Below are positions 48,901 to 57,949 of a stretch of DNA of 64,000 nt, piece after piece; within the stretch, counting starts at the first letter, position 1; each line of letters starts with the position of its first letter. The stretch covers positions 35,077,810 through 35,141,809 of the forward strand of contig CM054153.1 of NCBI GenBank assembly GCA_028751875.1, given 5' to 3'. The notes under the pieces were generated by a model. It was given only the letters and a program-made list of their open reading frames with translations, searched no databases and was not told where the DNA came from. The position numbers were made by a program, and so were the translations under genes. Origin of the DNA: Rapana venosa. Lineage: Eukaryota > Mollusca > Gastropoda > Neogastropoda > Muricidae.

Positions 48901-49142
48901 TGTGCCTACGAATACCTAGATTCAACCAATCTACTGTTGGCCGCCGCTCTTTCTCTATTTCGGGTCCATCGACCTGGAATGAACCCCCTCTCTCTCTTCG
49001 CCAGAAGCCTAGATATGACACTTATAAATCAAGCCTCAAGACATATTTATTTCAAACCTAAGATTTCCCCCCTCCTGTCTCATATCAGAACTATCCCACC
49101 CTTCACTAACCCATGTCCTATCACCCTGCTAAAGTATATGAC

Positions 49143-49143
<1 letters not shown>
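45930..49143 (+). mobile_element. CR1/L2-like LINE, plus strand, near full-length
   Basis: The most complete LINE in the window. The AP endonuclease shows TETWF at 46408-46422, ILGDFNF at 46730-46750 and SDH at 46886-46894. The RT N-terminus (AIVTPLLKK) is near 47690. From 47841 the sequence is clean and one frame runs FQSAYRVNHSTETT, LLTLLDLSADFDTIDHSILL, PQGSVLGP (48129-48152) and YADD (48222-48233). It reaches a C-terminal domain ending at 49061, interrupted by a single TAA at 48336-48338. Lack of RNase H and the motif order fit the CR1/L2 group. The 3' end lies next to a GT microsatellite. Everything before about 47830 is consensus-noisy, so ORF integrity there is unknown. Confidence 0.88.
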
Positions 49144-49183
<40 letters not shown>

Positions 49184-49244
49184 GTTTTTGTTTAATGTCC
49201 ATTCACTACTTGGTGATAAGGACACACCCGCATTCAAACCAACA

Positions 49245-49275
<31 letters not shown>

Positions 49276-49290
49276 CCCCTCTCTTTCTTT
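49144..49290 (+). repeat. GT microsatellite and CT tract after the LINE 3' end
   Basis: A GT repeat spans about 49144-49181, directly after the LINE's 3' untranslated end; a CT tract spans about 49244-49290. Confidence 0.92.
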
Positions 49291-49379
49291 AAATAACGGG
49301 TAAAATGTTTAACTGTATCAAAAGTATGTACAATAGTGTTAAAGTTAAAGTTAGACGTGGTTCAAAACTGACAGATTTA

Positions 49380-50600
49380 ATTAGTTGTACTTTTCTTATT
49401 CATCAATGAGATCGCTACTGAGGTTATAAAAAATGGAAGACATGGGGCTTTATTTAATAACGATTATCTTGAACTCTTCATTTCGCTTTTAGCAGATGAT
49501 ATAGTTTTATTAGCTGAAACAGTTATTGGTTTACAAACGCAACTAAAGAGTTTACAAAAAGCAGCACATTCTATGGATTTGACGGTAAACTTAGATAAAA
49601 GTAAAATAATTGTATTTAGAAAAGGTGGCCATCTCTCAGCAAGGGAATTATGGAAATACAATGGTGTTGAAATGCCTGTGGTAAATGCATACACATATTT
49701 AGGTATATTATTTTATACAAGACTTAGCTTCACATTAGCATGTAACGACCTTAGTAGTAAAGCCAAGAATGCTGTCATATGCATCATGAGAAAACTTCGA
49801 TCCCTGAACAACAGCAGCTTAGAATTGTTTTTAAAACTGTTTGATTCACAGGTTGCACCTATTGCTTTGTATGGGGCAGAACTTTGGAGCCTGGATAATG
49901 CAGCTCGTCGGTGTGAACAAGTACATTTGTTTGCATTGAAAAAGTTTCTGGGGGTTGAAAGGAGAACCCCAAATGACTTCGTTTATGGTGAAACGAAGAG
50001 ATATCCTATTTATATCAACTCTGTTATACGCTGTATTCGTTATTGCTTAAAATTAGTAGTGATGGAAGATGTTAGATTACCAAAGAAAGCTTATAAAATG
50101 CTATATGAGTTGGATGTAAGAGGCAAAAGAAACTGGGTATCAAATATTCGTTGTAGATTATATGAAAATGGTTTTGGGTATGTATGGGAAAATGGAGGTG
50201 TTCAAAATGTTAGAGTTTTTATACCAGTTTAAAGTAAGATTGATCTTAAGCAGATGGCAAGAATGGGACTTCCACGTTAACAACAGTGAGAGGTTTAGCA
50301 TCTATAGAACTTTTTGCGGTGTTCATGACAGGAAAACATATCTGAAAATGGATCTAGACAAACATTTGAAATTTATTATGACCAGGTTTAGATTTGGCAT
50401 TTCAGAAATTAGTACACACCCAAATCGCTACAAAACATATTCTGAATTGGATTTGACTTGTACATTGTGTAAAACTGGAAATGAGGATGAAATACATTTC
50501 ATGTTGTGCTGCCCGATTCTCAGTAAGCTAAGAGCACGGTATATACCATTGAAATTTTATAAATACCATTGCCAGTTTCATGTCGTATTTTTAGAGTATT
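49380..50600 (+). mobile_element. Non-LTR retrotransposon RT fragment, plus strand, 5'-truncated
   Basis: One frame reads FLFINEIATEVIKNG, then LLADDIVLL (ADD at 49492-49500) and LTVNLDKSKIIVFRKGGHL. It continues through AYTYLGILF, FDSQVAPIALYGAELWSL and FALKKFLGVERRTPNDFVYG to a stop at 50232. A second frame (50162 onward) continues with a Cys-rich end CTLCKTGNEDEIHFMLCCPI near 50457-50516, a typical C-terminal motif of such RTs. So there is one frame change near 50165-50230 but otherwise a long open sequence. The clade is uncertain; it differs from the L2-like and RTE-like copies. The N-terminal RT and endonuclease are missing. It meets a minus-strand LINE tail to tail near 50580-50640. Confidence 0.82.
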
Positions 50601-51655
50601 TGGTGTTCAATGCATTTAGCCTCATTTTATATATTAAAATGTCTACTTTCCGTGAGCAAGAAATGTTTTCAAAGTGTGTTTTCTTCATTTTGGAATGCAT
50701 ACAATTCATCAATTTAACATTAATTTCATGGGAGGACAATGCGAGATTGGAATCAAACGTTTCAATGTTGCAATCAGAGGCACCTTGTTTTGCTAAAGAA
50801 TCAACCAACTCATTCCAATAGATTCCACAGTGAGAAGTGACCCAGCAAAAAGTTATTTGTATGCCTCTGCTTGCAATACAATGTATCAAGAATTTTATCT
50901 CCAATACAATATCTTTCCTTATGTTCCCCTGCCAGTGCTTTAGTGTCATCAATACTGCTTTTGAGTCAACGCAAAAAAGAATGTGGTGAATATCAAGCGC
51001 AGTATTTGACAATAAATTCAAGGCCATAAGGATCGCAAACAATTCACACGTAAAAATAGAAAAATGTTTTCCTAAATGAAAAGATTGTTGTACTTTTAAA
51101 ACAGGAATCACAAATGCTGCCCCATTTCCTCCTGATTCCAGTACAGATCCATCAGTATATACTTTTAAATAATTAGCATAATTGCTTTCAATGTGACTTT
51201 TTACATCAACAGTGAGCTAATTTGGATCTTCATTCTTTTTTACATCCGTGTAGTCAGTGTCAAAGTTAGCTGATATAATATGTTCCCAAGGAGGCATTTG
51301 AGGAACCATTGGAAAAATTAGAATTGTTGTTAGGTCAATACCAATGCCTTTCATTAATGAATCTGTATAATTTTTAATTGGCAACAGAAATGAAATATTG
51401 CTTGCTCGTTTTGGATAATCAGTGTCTTGATTCATAAGAATTTCCCCTTTTACTGAATTTGGAACAGAGAGACTTCGAATCACATACTTTGATATGGCTA
51501 ATCTTCGTTGATCAGAAAGAGAGAGTAACTGTGCTTCTTTATAAGTATTAGCTATGTTAGCATGGACTGGAACACCAAGTGCTATTTTTATGGCTTTACT
51601 GTCTAAACTTTGTAATTTTTTAAGAAGATATTCTGCAGCAGAAAAATAAACTTCG
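50570..51655 (-). mobile_element. I-superfamily-like LINE fragment with RNase H, minus strand
   Basis: On the minus strand the order is: pre-RNase H region near 51600-51440 (KLQSLDSKAIKIALGVPVHA, RRLAISKYVIRSLSVPNSVK), linker (MPPWEHIISANFDTDYTDVK), VYTDGSVLESGGNGAAF near 51150, TCELFAILMALN near 51045, a VDSKAVL-type step, TFCWVTSHCGIYWNELVDSL near 50850-50800, and KVDILIYKMRLNAL near 50625. The DG, E, D and D residues expected of RNase H are in place. RNase H downstream of RT is a mark of the I superfamily. RT itself is missing; the fragment is cut at 51655 by a CG/TG microsatellite. One stop (near 51217) lies between the linker and RNase H. Confidence 0.8.
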
Positions 51656-51703
51656 CGCGCGCGCGCGCGCGCGCGCGCGCGCGCGCGCGTGTGTGGTTGG
51701 TGT

Positions 51704-51738
<35 letters not shown>
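51654..51738 (+). repeat. CG then TG microsatellite
   Basis: An uninterrupted CG run (about 51654-51689) followed by GT-rich and TG repeats to 51738. It truncates the minus-strand LINE. Confidence 0.95.
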
Positions 51739-51739
<1 letters not shown>

Positions 51740-51829
51740 TTTGAAAAACATTTGACTATTGCAATTTTATTTCATAGATTTGGTCTGCAGTACCATGTTT
51801 GTAATATCTGTTTGAACTATTGATTATTT

Positions 51830-51925
51830 GTCATTGGTTGTATGACTGTGTAAGATTAGGTCGAATGCGTGCGCTTTGATTTGTCTTTGCAAGATATAGC
51901 GCTATATAAGTTCCATTTATTATTA
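51830..51925 (+). mobile_element. Retroposon tail, AGCGCTATATAA family, best copy
   Basis: gtcattggttgtatgactgt, taggtcgaatgcgtgcgc, tttgatttgtctttgcaaga, tagcgctatataagttcc and then TTATTATTA. Other copies: 22400, 38785, 56570 (plus) and 13073 (minus). Confidence 0.65.
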
Positions 51926-52202
51926 CTTGTTTCACAGCTGCCGTACAAGTAGTTCACAATTGTTTGTTTTCCAACATTAGAGTATTTTTCAATTGTTCTG
52001 GGCTTTTGTTAATTTTTGTATTTCTTTGCCATGTTTTTTGCAACATACTATTTATATAGTTTGGAATAGTCTTTTAATGTGCATTCATACCAACACGTAT
52101 CTCTTCTACTTAAAGCCCTTATCTCATTATGTTGCTCAACCCCCCATCACCCCTGCCTCCATCGTCTAATATCACTTTAAGTGAACAGACGTAAAATTGA
52201 AG

Positions 52203-52206
52203 ACAC

Positions 52207-52262
<56 letters not shown>
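52203..52262 (+). repeat. AC microsatellite directly before a SINE
   Basis: AC repeat with two AT interruptions at its start, ending where the SINE head begins. Confidence 0.95.
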
Positions 52263-52263
<1 letters not shown>

Positions 52264-52361
52264 ACAGCGTTGCGCATTGCGCTCGTGATCTGACCCGGGC
52301 TCAAATCCCGCTCAGGAGGATATTTTCCTCTGGAGTTCGGACTCCACCTCCTCCCCCCTTT

Positions 52362-52402
<41 letters not shown>

Positions 52403-52590
52403 GTTCTTCGGATGAAACTATAAACCGAAGTTTTGAGTGCGAACGCACGCAGAACATCTTGCGCACACGCTTTTCGGAATTGTGCGCGTGTGGGAACGGA
52501 TGACACAATTGACAAAACAGGGACTGGATGTAAAAAAAGTACATGAGTGCTTATTCCATTATCTCCGAAATGAAAGAATAAATAGAATAA
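52263..52590 (+). mobile_element. tRNA-headed SINE with internal poly-C run
   Basis: Head gcgttgcgcattgcgctcgt, then B-box-like gggctcaaatcccgc, the body with a C run at about 52361-52400, ggatgaaactataaaccgaa, gcgaacgcacgcagaacatc, ggactggatgtaaaaaaagt and gagtgcttattccattatc. It is cleaner than the copies at 22870 and 39255; the C run is in the same place, so it was present before the block was copied or is a shared sequencing difficulty. Confidence 0.84.
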
Positions 52591-52924
52591 ATTTATCATG
52601 AGTTTACTTGTTGTCCTGTCAAGGTATGTTCGTATTTTTGTGACACTTTTCATGAATACATTCTGTTTAAGCCAATAAATGTACGCAAAAACTTGTACAC
52701 GCGCACATGCGCGGTCATACACTTCAAATCCAAACCAGTGTTGCTTTTCAAAGGGGCACCAAAACAACACATGACCACCTATTAACGAGAACACAGCAAG
52801 ATTTTAAAAAAATCAACCTACGCCACAAATCACTATCCCCTCAGTCCCTCCCCCACAATCCTAAAATTAGTGTTTTTAAAAAAAAATAATTAATTCATTA
52901 ATTTATTTATTTATCTATTTTATT

Positions 52925-53100
52925 TTATCTATTTGATTCTTTTATTTCAAGGATCATGCAATAAGCACTTATGTGTCTTTTTATATCCAGTTCCTGTGTG
53001 TAAATTATGTCATCTGTTCCCACCGGCACATAATGGCATACTCTTCCAGAAAGCGGAGTGTTCACGATGTTCTGTGTGCGTTCGCACGCGAGACTCATGT
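52925..53100 (-). mobile_element. SINE 3' half, minus strand
   Basis: On the minus strand: acgcacacagaacatcgtg, agagtatgccattatgtgcc, cggtgggaacagatgac, ggatataaaaagacacataa and gtgcttattgcatgatcc. Same family as 11774-12108 but without the head. An AT-rich tract (52868-52930) flanks it. Confidence 0.75.
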
Positions 53101-53149
53101 AAACTTAGTTCACTTACAGAAAAGCTAAACTACTTAAAAAACAACAACA

Positions 53150-53376
53150 AAACCAAACAATGTATTGAACACCACATCAATATATTCAATAAATTTTTGG
53201 ACATTTTATTCCACACAAACAATAGTAAACTATACAAAAGGCTCATGCCGAGTTCTGATCAAAGTAGAAACAAAGCAGAATATAACAGGTTTTCAGTTGT
53301 TATTGAAAGCATCAAGAAATTGTCCACAGCTTGTTCTCAATTCATTACTGAACGAAGCAACAGACAACTAATGTAA
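53150..53376 (+). other. Possible C-terminal coding fragment, unrecognised
   Basis: The frame reads KQCIEHHINIFNKFLDILFH, continues SKLYKRLMPSSDQSRNKAEY and IESIKKLSTACSQFITERSN, and stops at 53374-53376. The residue mix is protein-like and differs from the flanking SINE. There is no start codon of its own, no clear splice acceptor and no family match. A last exon, a repeat ORF piece or chance are all open. Confidence 0.3.
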
Positions 53377-53739
53377 CTGTTGAGTCTGTATAAAAAACCC
53401 ACCAAAGTTGAAGCGGCCTACATGCTTATTTTTAAGTTAGTCACAGAATACAACACTCTTTTGTTCTGGACAGCTCCCCTCCCCCTCAGCCTTTGGTAAA
53501 CACATCAATCAAGAAACTATACAGTTGATTTGAAGTCTTTCTTAACCATAGCATGACTTAAACACTATACACTTGTTCCTAGCTCTTTAGCTGTGTTTGA
53601 TTGCAAAAAGGCTGTCAGTTTGTATATGAAAAACTCGTGGGAAATAGTTGTCAACTCTCTTGTAATTAAATAAACTACCAAATTAGGACTATAAAATTTT
53701 TACTGAAAACAATAAATACAAATTCTAAGGTCGTTTCAA

Positions 53740-53880
53740 CTCTTTTCCTCTGAAGTCGGAGTATGGCTGCCTACATGGTGATGTACTTAGAAACAGTCAT
53801 ATACACGCAAACTTCCCACTCAGTGTGCAACTCTCAGGTGGGATGAGTGAGTCACAGTGCACATTCTGGGGACCCCCAAG
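53740..53880 (+). mobile_element. SINE tail fragment (gctgcctacatgg type)
   Basis: The words gaagtcggagtatggctgcc, tacatggtgatgtac and cagtcatatacacgcaaac are a SINE tail that I recall as common in molluscs, related to the tail at 54790-54870. Head and body are absent. The unit ends before a CAA-rich stretch. Confidence 0.55.
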
Positions 53881-54137
53881 GGTGTTAAGCTGGGGAACGC
53901 ACAACAACAACAACAGCAAAAACAACAACGTTTCAACTTTTCAATAAACATAACAAACGATACATCAAACATGTCATTTAAAAATATTCAACACAACAAT
54001 GCTGAAATGGATAAAGTCCATCTTTACTCTGTTTGATAGACACTAGCAGTGACTTGTAATAGCGATAGTTAACTGCACCCGCTCCACACAGCAGCACCAA
54101 CACCATTAACCCCTTTAAACACAACAATACTAAAGGT

Positions 54138-54524
54138 ACAAGATCATTGCACTGCATTAGCTCTGACACACAATGTGTCTGAACCCATTCATTCTCTTAA
54201 ATACAAGATCATTGCACTGCATTAGCTCTGATACACAATGTTTCTGAACCCATTCATTCTTTTAAATACATCATTGCACTGCATTAGCTCTGATACACAA
54301 TGTTTCTGAACCCATTCATTCTCTTAAATACAAGATCATTGCACTGCATTAGCTCTGACACACAACGTTTCTGAACCCATTCATTCTCTTAAATACAAGA
54401 TCATTGCACTGCATTAGCTCTGATACACAATGTTTCTGAACCCATTCATTCTTTTAAATACAAGATCATTGCACTACATTAGCTCTGACACACATCGTTT
54501 CTGAACCCATTCATTCTTTTAAAT
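54138..54524 (+). repeat. Six head-to-tail 65-bp units (homogenised dimers)
   Basis: Unit starts are at 54138, 54203, 54268, 54330, 54395 and 54460. Each unit has two related halves: acaagatcattgcactgcat...gatac and acaatgtttctgaacccatt...aaat. The third unit lacks 3 bases (aga). Units differ at only a few positions, so this part of the array is young or recently homogenised. Confidence 0.93.
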
Positions 54525-54530
54525 ACAAGC

Positions 54531-54870
54531 CCTTAGCCGAGTGGTTAATACAGTTCGACTTCAATCCCATGGGTCCATGAAGTCACGGGTTTGAATCTCC
54601 GTGGTGTCTGGTGAATTACGTGTGGGGTATTTTTACAATCTCCCAGGTCAACTTCGAGTGCAGACCTGCCAGCACCTTTATTCCCTTCGTGTATATATAC
54701 ATGCAGAAGATCAAATATGCACGTTAAAGATTTCGCCAGCGTCTGGTGAGTTATGGAAACCAAACATACCCAAGATACATCCCTGAAGTCTGAGTGGGGC
54801 CACCTTCAAGGTAGGCAATAAATGGCTGCATACGCAAAAATTAATCTTTGGTGAACCTCGGAGTTCTACC
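54531..54870 (+). mobile_element. tRNA-derived SINE with class II tRNA-like head
   Basis: The A box tagccgagtgg (54534-54544) and B box ggtttgaatct (54588-54598) are canonical; their spacing, with an extra stem-like middle, resembles a leucine or serine tRNA. The body has tcaaatatgcacgttaaaga and ggtgagttatggaaacc. The tail has aaatggctgcatacgc and ggtgaacctcggagt, shared with the minus-strand SINE at 10950. It inserted at the edge of the 65-bp array. Confidence 0.82.
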
Positions 54871-55544
54871 CCAGAAACCCCCCCCCACCCCCCCCCAAAA
54901 AATTACCCAAACAAAAAAGCAACAAAACAAACCAAGATTGTTGCTCTGTAAACCGAGGCCGCTGCTCTGCACTTGTGCTTGTGCACAATAATTGTGAACT
55001 GCATAATTCTTTTTACACACAACATTTCTTAAGTGCATAAGCTGTTTTAAATACGACTGTCGCATTGCATTAACTCTTATACACATTTCTGAACTGTATA
55101 AATACAGCCTCATTGAATTGCATTAGTCTTTTCAACGCAAACAAATAAAAATTCTCTAACGCATTTTAACAACACAACCTGCATGGTATTAACTCTTAAA
55201 CACAACGTCATTGAACTGCATTAAGTGTTTTAAAGACAACAAAACTGAACGGCGTCAATTCTCCTAAAGGCAGTGAAATTAAACGGCACCAGTCCTTTTT
55301 ATTTATTTATTTTTTTTTACAAAGAACTGCGATAACTCTTTAAAAGACAACAACATTGAAGTGCAGGAACTCTACTAAAGACAACAAAATGAACTGCAGC
55401 AACTCTATTAAAAACAACAACATTGAACTGTGTAAATCTCTTTTAAGGTGCATACTGTTTCCATAGGCAATGAGTTTTGCTGGATGAATGAGAAAGAAAG
55501 ATAAAATACCCAACAATTTAAGCTAAGTGTGTGCGTTATTTTTA

Positions 55545-55650
55545 AAATTCTTTTATTTCGAGGATAATGGAATAAGCACTCATGTGCTTTTTTTCATCCA
55601 GTCCCCGTGTGTATGCAGTTTTGTCAATTTTGTCATCTGTTTCCACAAGA
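55545..55650 (-). mobile_element. SINE 3' end fragment, minus strand
   Basis: On the minus strand: gtggaaacagatgacaaaat, ctgcatacacacggggactg, gatgaaaaaaagcacatgag and tgcttattccattatcctcg. It is the last 100 bases of the 11774-type SINE, inserted in the satellite-like region. Confidence 0.78.
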
Positions 55651-56219
55651 AGAAATTATTTTTTTTAGGACAACGAAATTAAACTGAATTAACTCTGTTG
55701 CATGCAACGAAATTGAATTGCATTAACTCTTTGTAACATAACAAAATGGAACTTTGTAAACTCTCCTAAAGGCAGCGAAACTAAACTACATTAGTTCTTT
55801 TTTCAAACATTGAAATAAACCTGCAATAACTCTTTTGAAAACAACGAAATTGAACGGTGTCAACTGTTTTTCTAAAGACAAAGGAACTAAACTGTGGGAA
55901 CTCTTTAAAATACAATAAAATTGAACTGTCATCTATTTTAAAAACAAAGAAAACGAACTATGGGAACTGTTTAAGAGACAACACCACTGAACTGTGGAAA
56001 CTCTTTAAAATACAACGATATTGAACTGTGTCAACTTTTTTAAAAACACAGAAACTGAACTGTGGGAACTTTTTAAAAGACAACAAAACTGAACAGCAGG
56101 AATTCTTTAAAGACAACGAGAGCGAACTGTGGGAATTCTTTAAAAGACAACTGTTAAGGAGATTGCAAACAACAAATCAAAGATAACGCAGCAACAGTAT
56201 ACTGCATGACACAATGGTA

Positions 56220-56300
56220 CATGACAACAACAGCAACAGCAGCAGCAGCAACAACAACAACAGAAACAGCAACAACAACAACAACAAGAACAACAACAAC
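56220..56300 (+). repeat. CAA/CAG trinucleotide repeat
   Basis: AACAACAGCAACAGCAGCAG-type repeat. The minus strand shows cysteine- or valine-rich frames, which are not real proteins. Confidence 0.93.
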
Positions 56301-56479
56301 AGGACAGGACCCAGCACAAACCGAATAACACCAGAATGGAACACACGAAAACCTCACAGACACTATGACAACAAGTAAGCACAACACTGTCAATTGGTAC
56401 AAACAACATAACAACAAGATAATGCTCAACATTGTCACAAGACTATTATTTTATTAGGATGGTGGAATACTCTATGTGT

Positions 56480-56555
56480 GCGCGTGTGCGGCATGCATGC
56501 ATGCGTGCATGCGTGCATGCGTGCGTGTGTGTGAGTGTGCGTACGTGTGTGTGTT
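56480..56555 (+). repeat. GCAT/GCGT tetranucleotide tract
   Basis: Alternating purine-pyrimidine GCAT and GCGT steps followed by GTGT. The alternating composition may favour left-handed DNA (inference). Confidence 0.9.
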
Positions 56556-56569
56556 TGCATTTGAATTTG

Positions 56570-56700
56570 TTAAACATATTGCATGTTATTGGTTGCATGT
56601 ATGAGAATAGGTTGTATGCAAGCGCTTTGATTTGTTTGTTTGTTTATTTGTTGTTGTTTTTTTAAAAGATATAGCGCTATACGAAGTCCATGTCTTTTTT
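56570..56700 (+). mobile_element. Retroposon tail, AGCGCTATA family
   Basis: ttattggttgcatgtatgag, aagcgctttgatttgtttg and atatagcgctatacgaagtc, as in 51830-51925, with a GTTT expansion in the middle. A CTC/CTT/CAT tract follows (about 56700-56780). Confidence 0.62.
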
Positions 56701-57143
56701 TCTCCTCCTCCTCCTCTTCCATCTCTTCCTTCTCCTTGTCCATCTCCTTCATCATCATCATCATCTTCTTCTTCTTCGTCTCTTTAACACTGAGCTGTCA
56801 TATACAACAAGGAAATAACAGAACTACAAACAGCAGAGGACAGATCACACAAGAACAGGAATACATGTCACACATCAGAGAAGCAGCAACAGTTTATGAC
56901 AACACGTTGAGCCACAGCAGAGCCAGTGCCATCATACAGGTGGTCAGTGCACTGACCACACTGGAAGAACCACTACTGTAATCGTCTGGATCGTTGAAAC
57001 GCGGTTGTATTCCTGGTGTGCCTGCACACACACACACACACACACATCCACCAGTCTGATTATTCCCAAATGATCCCAATCCGATAGTCTGTGGTTTGTC
57101 TGTGAGTATACACTATTTATCTATCTATCTACACTCATATAAT

Positions 57144-57201
<58 letters not shown>

Positions 57202-57747
57202 TGAGTATAATTATATATATATATTATATATATATAATTGAGAAAATAGTGTGAGGAAACACAAGTGCAGGTAACCAGTTACAACTTCATTCCCATCATA
57301 AAAATGATTGTTGTCCAAGATTCGAAAAAGAAAAATAGAAAATGTTACTACTGGATAAAACTTTGAAGGCAGCATTTGGGGAATAATTGAGTAAGGACCC
57401 TGCCTTTGACCCGACCTCACTCAAGTTTCGGCTCCTGGTTGAGCACTCTTCAGAGGTCCCGGCAGTGTTTGAAACCTCACTCATCCTCTGTGGTAGGTAA
57501 CAGCAAGACACCCTCCATAATTCAGAAGTGTCTATTGCTGCCCTAAGTATAAATAGATATTCTTGTGGCCTTCCACTGCTGCAAGCAAAAGATGAAACAT
57601 AGAAAGAGAAGGAAAATATATGAACATAATATATATATATAAAAATATAAATACATACACACACACACACACACATATATATATAATTATATAATATATA
57701 ATATATATATATATTATATATATATATATATATATAATATATATATA

Positions 57748-57791
<44 letters not shown>

Positions 57792-57949
57792 TGCGCGCGC
57801 ACGCATTGTATGCATGTGCATTCATGGGCCTGCGTGTATGCATGCTTGCCTGTAGATGTATGTATGCTTGCTTGAGTATTTGTGGGTGAGTAGGTGTGTG
57901 TTTGTTTGAATTCCAATAAATTGTGATGGAAGAGTGCTGCGCTGAGAGA
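56701..57949. repeat. CTC/CAT, AC, TA and GA microsatellites with unexplained spacers
   Basis: Tracts: CTC/CTT/CAT at 56700-56780; AC at 57024-57046; TA at about 57138-57238; AC/TA at 57655-57750; GA at 57752-57789. The spacer 57245-57600 is unique-looking with no recognised domain. Arg/Ser-rich or Tyr/Ile-rich frames here come from the repeats. Confidence 0.7.

Larger units (their letters stand above)
50830..52858. repeat. Reference order (A-B) of a 2-kb block found circularly permuted (B-A) at 21963-24133
   Basis: Block A is 50830-51399 (gtgagaagtg to gaaatgaaatatt) and block B is 51400-52858 (gcttgctcg to ccccacaa). At 21963-24133 the same blocks occur as B then A, with B's last base joined to A's first. 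The outer edges there correspond to adjacent bases 51399/51400 here. Block B also occurs at 38348-39879. Confidence 0.8.
53930..56160 (+). repeat. Satellite-like region with an ancestral unit of about 33 bp
   Basis: Across 2.2 kb, units of 30-35 bases recur with the skeleton gacaacaa.attgaactgc..taactcttttaaa. Examples are tcattgaactgcattaagtg, acattgaactgtgtaaatct and actgaactgtgggaactctt. Divergence is high except in the dimeric sub-array at 54138-54524. The region is interrupted by a SINE (54531-54870) and a SINE fragment (55545-55650). There is no coding capacity. Confidence 0.8.

Noticed and set aside
50162..50821. Plus-strand frame extended through 50640-50821 as one long protein
   Set aside because: Beyond about 50600 it reads the antisense of the minus-strand RNase H fragment, so the extension is accidental.
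54531..54605. Possible leucine/serine tRNA gene
   Set aside because: The A and B boxes are good, but the tRNA-like part continues into a SINE body and tail, and I see no clean acceptor stem closing it.
53930..56160. Regularly spaced repeats resembling a CRISPR array
   Set aside because: The units are contiguous with no unique spacers, are diverged outside 54138-54524, lie in eukaryotic repeat-rich DNA and have no cas genes nearby.
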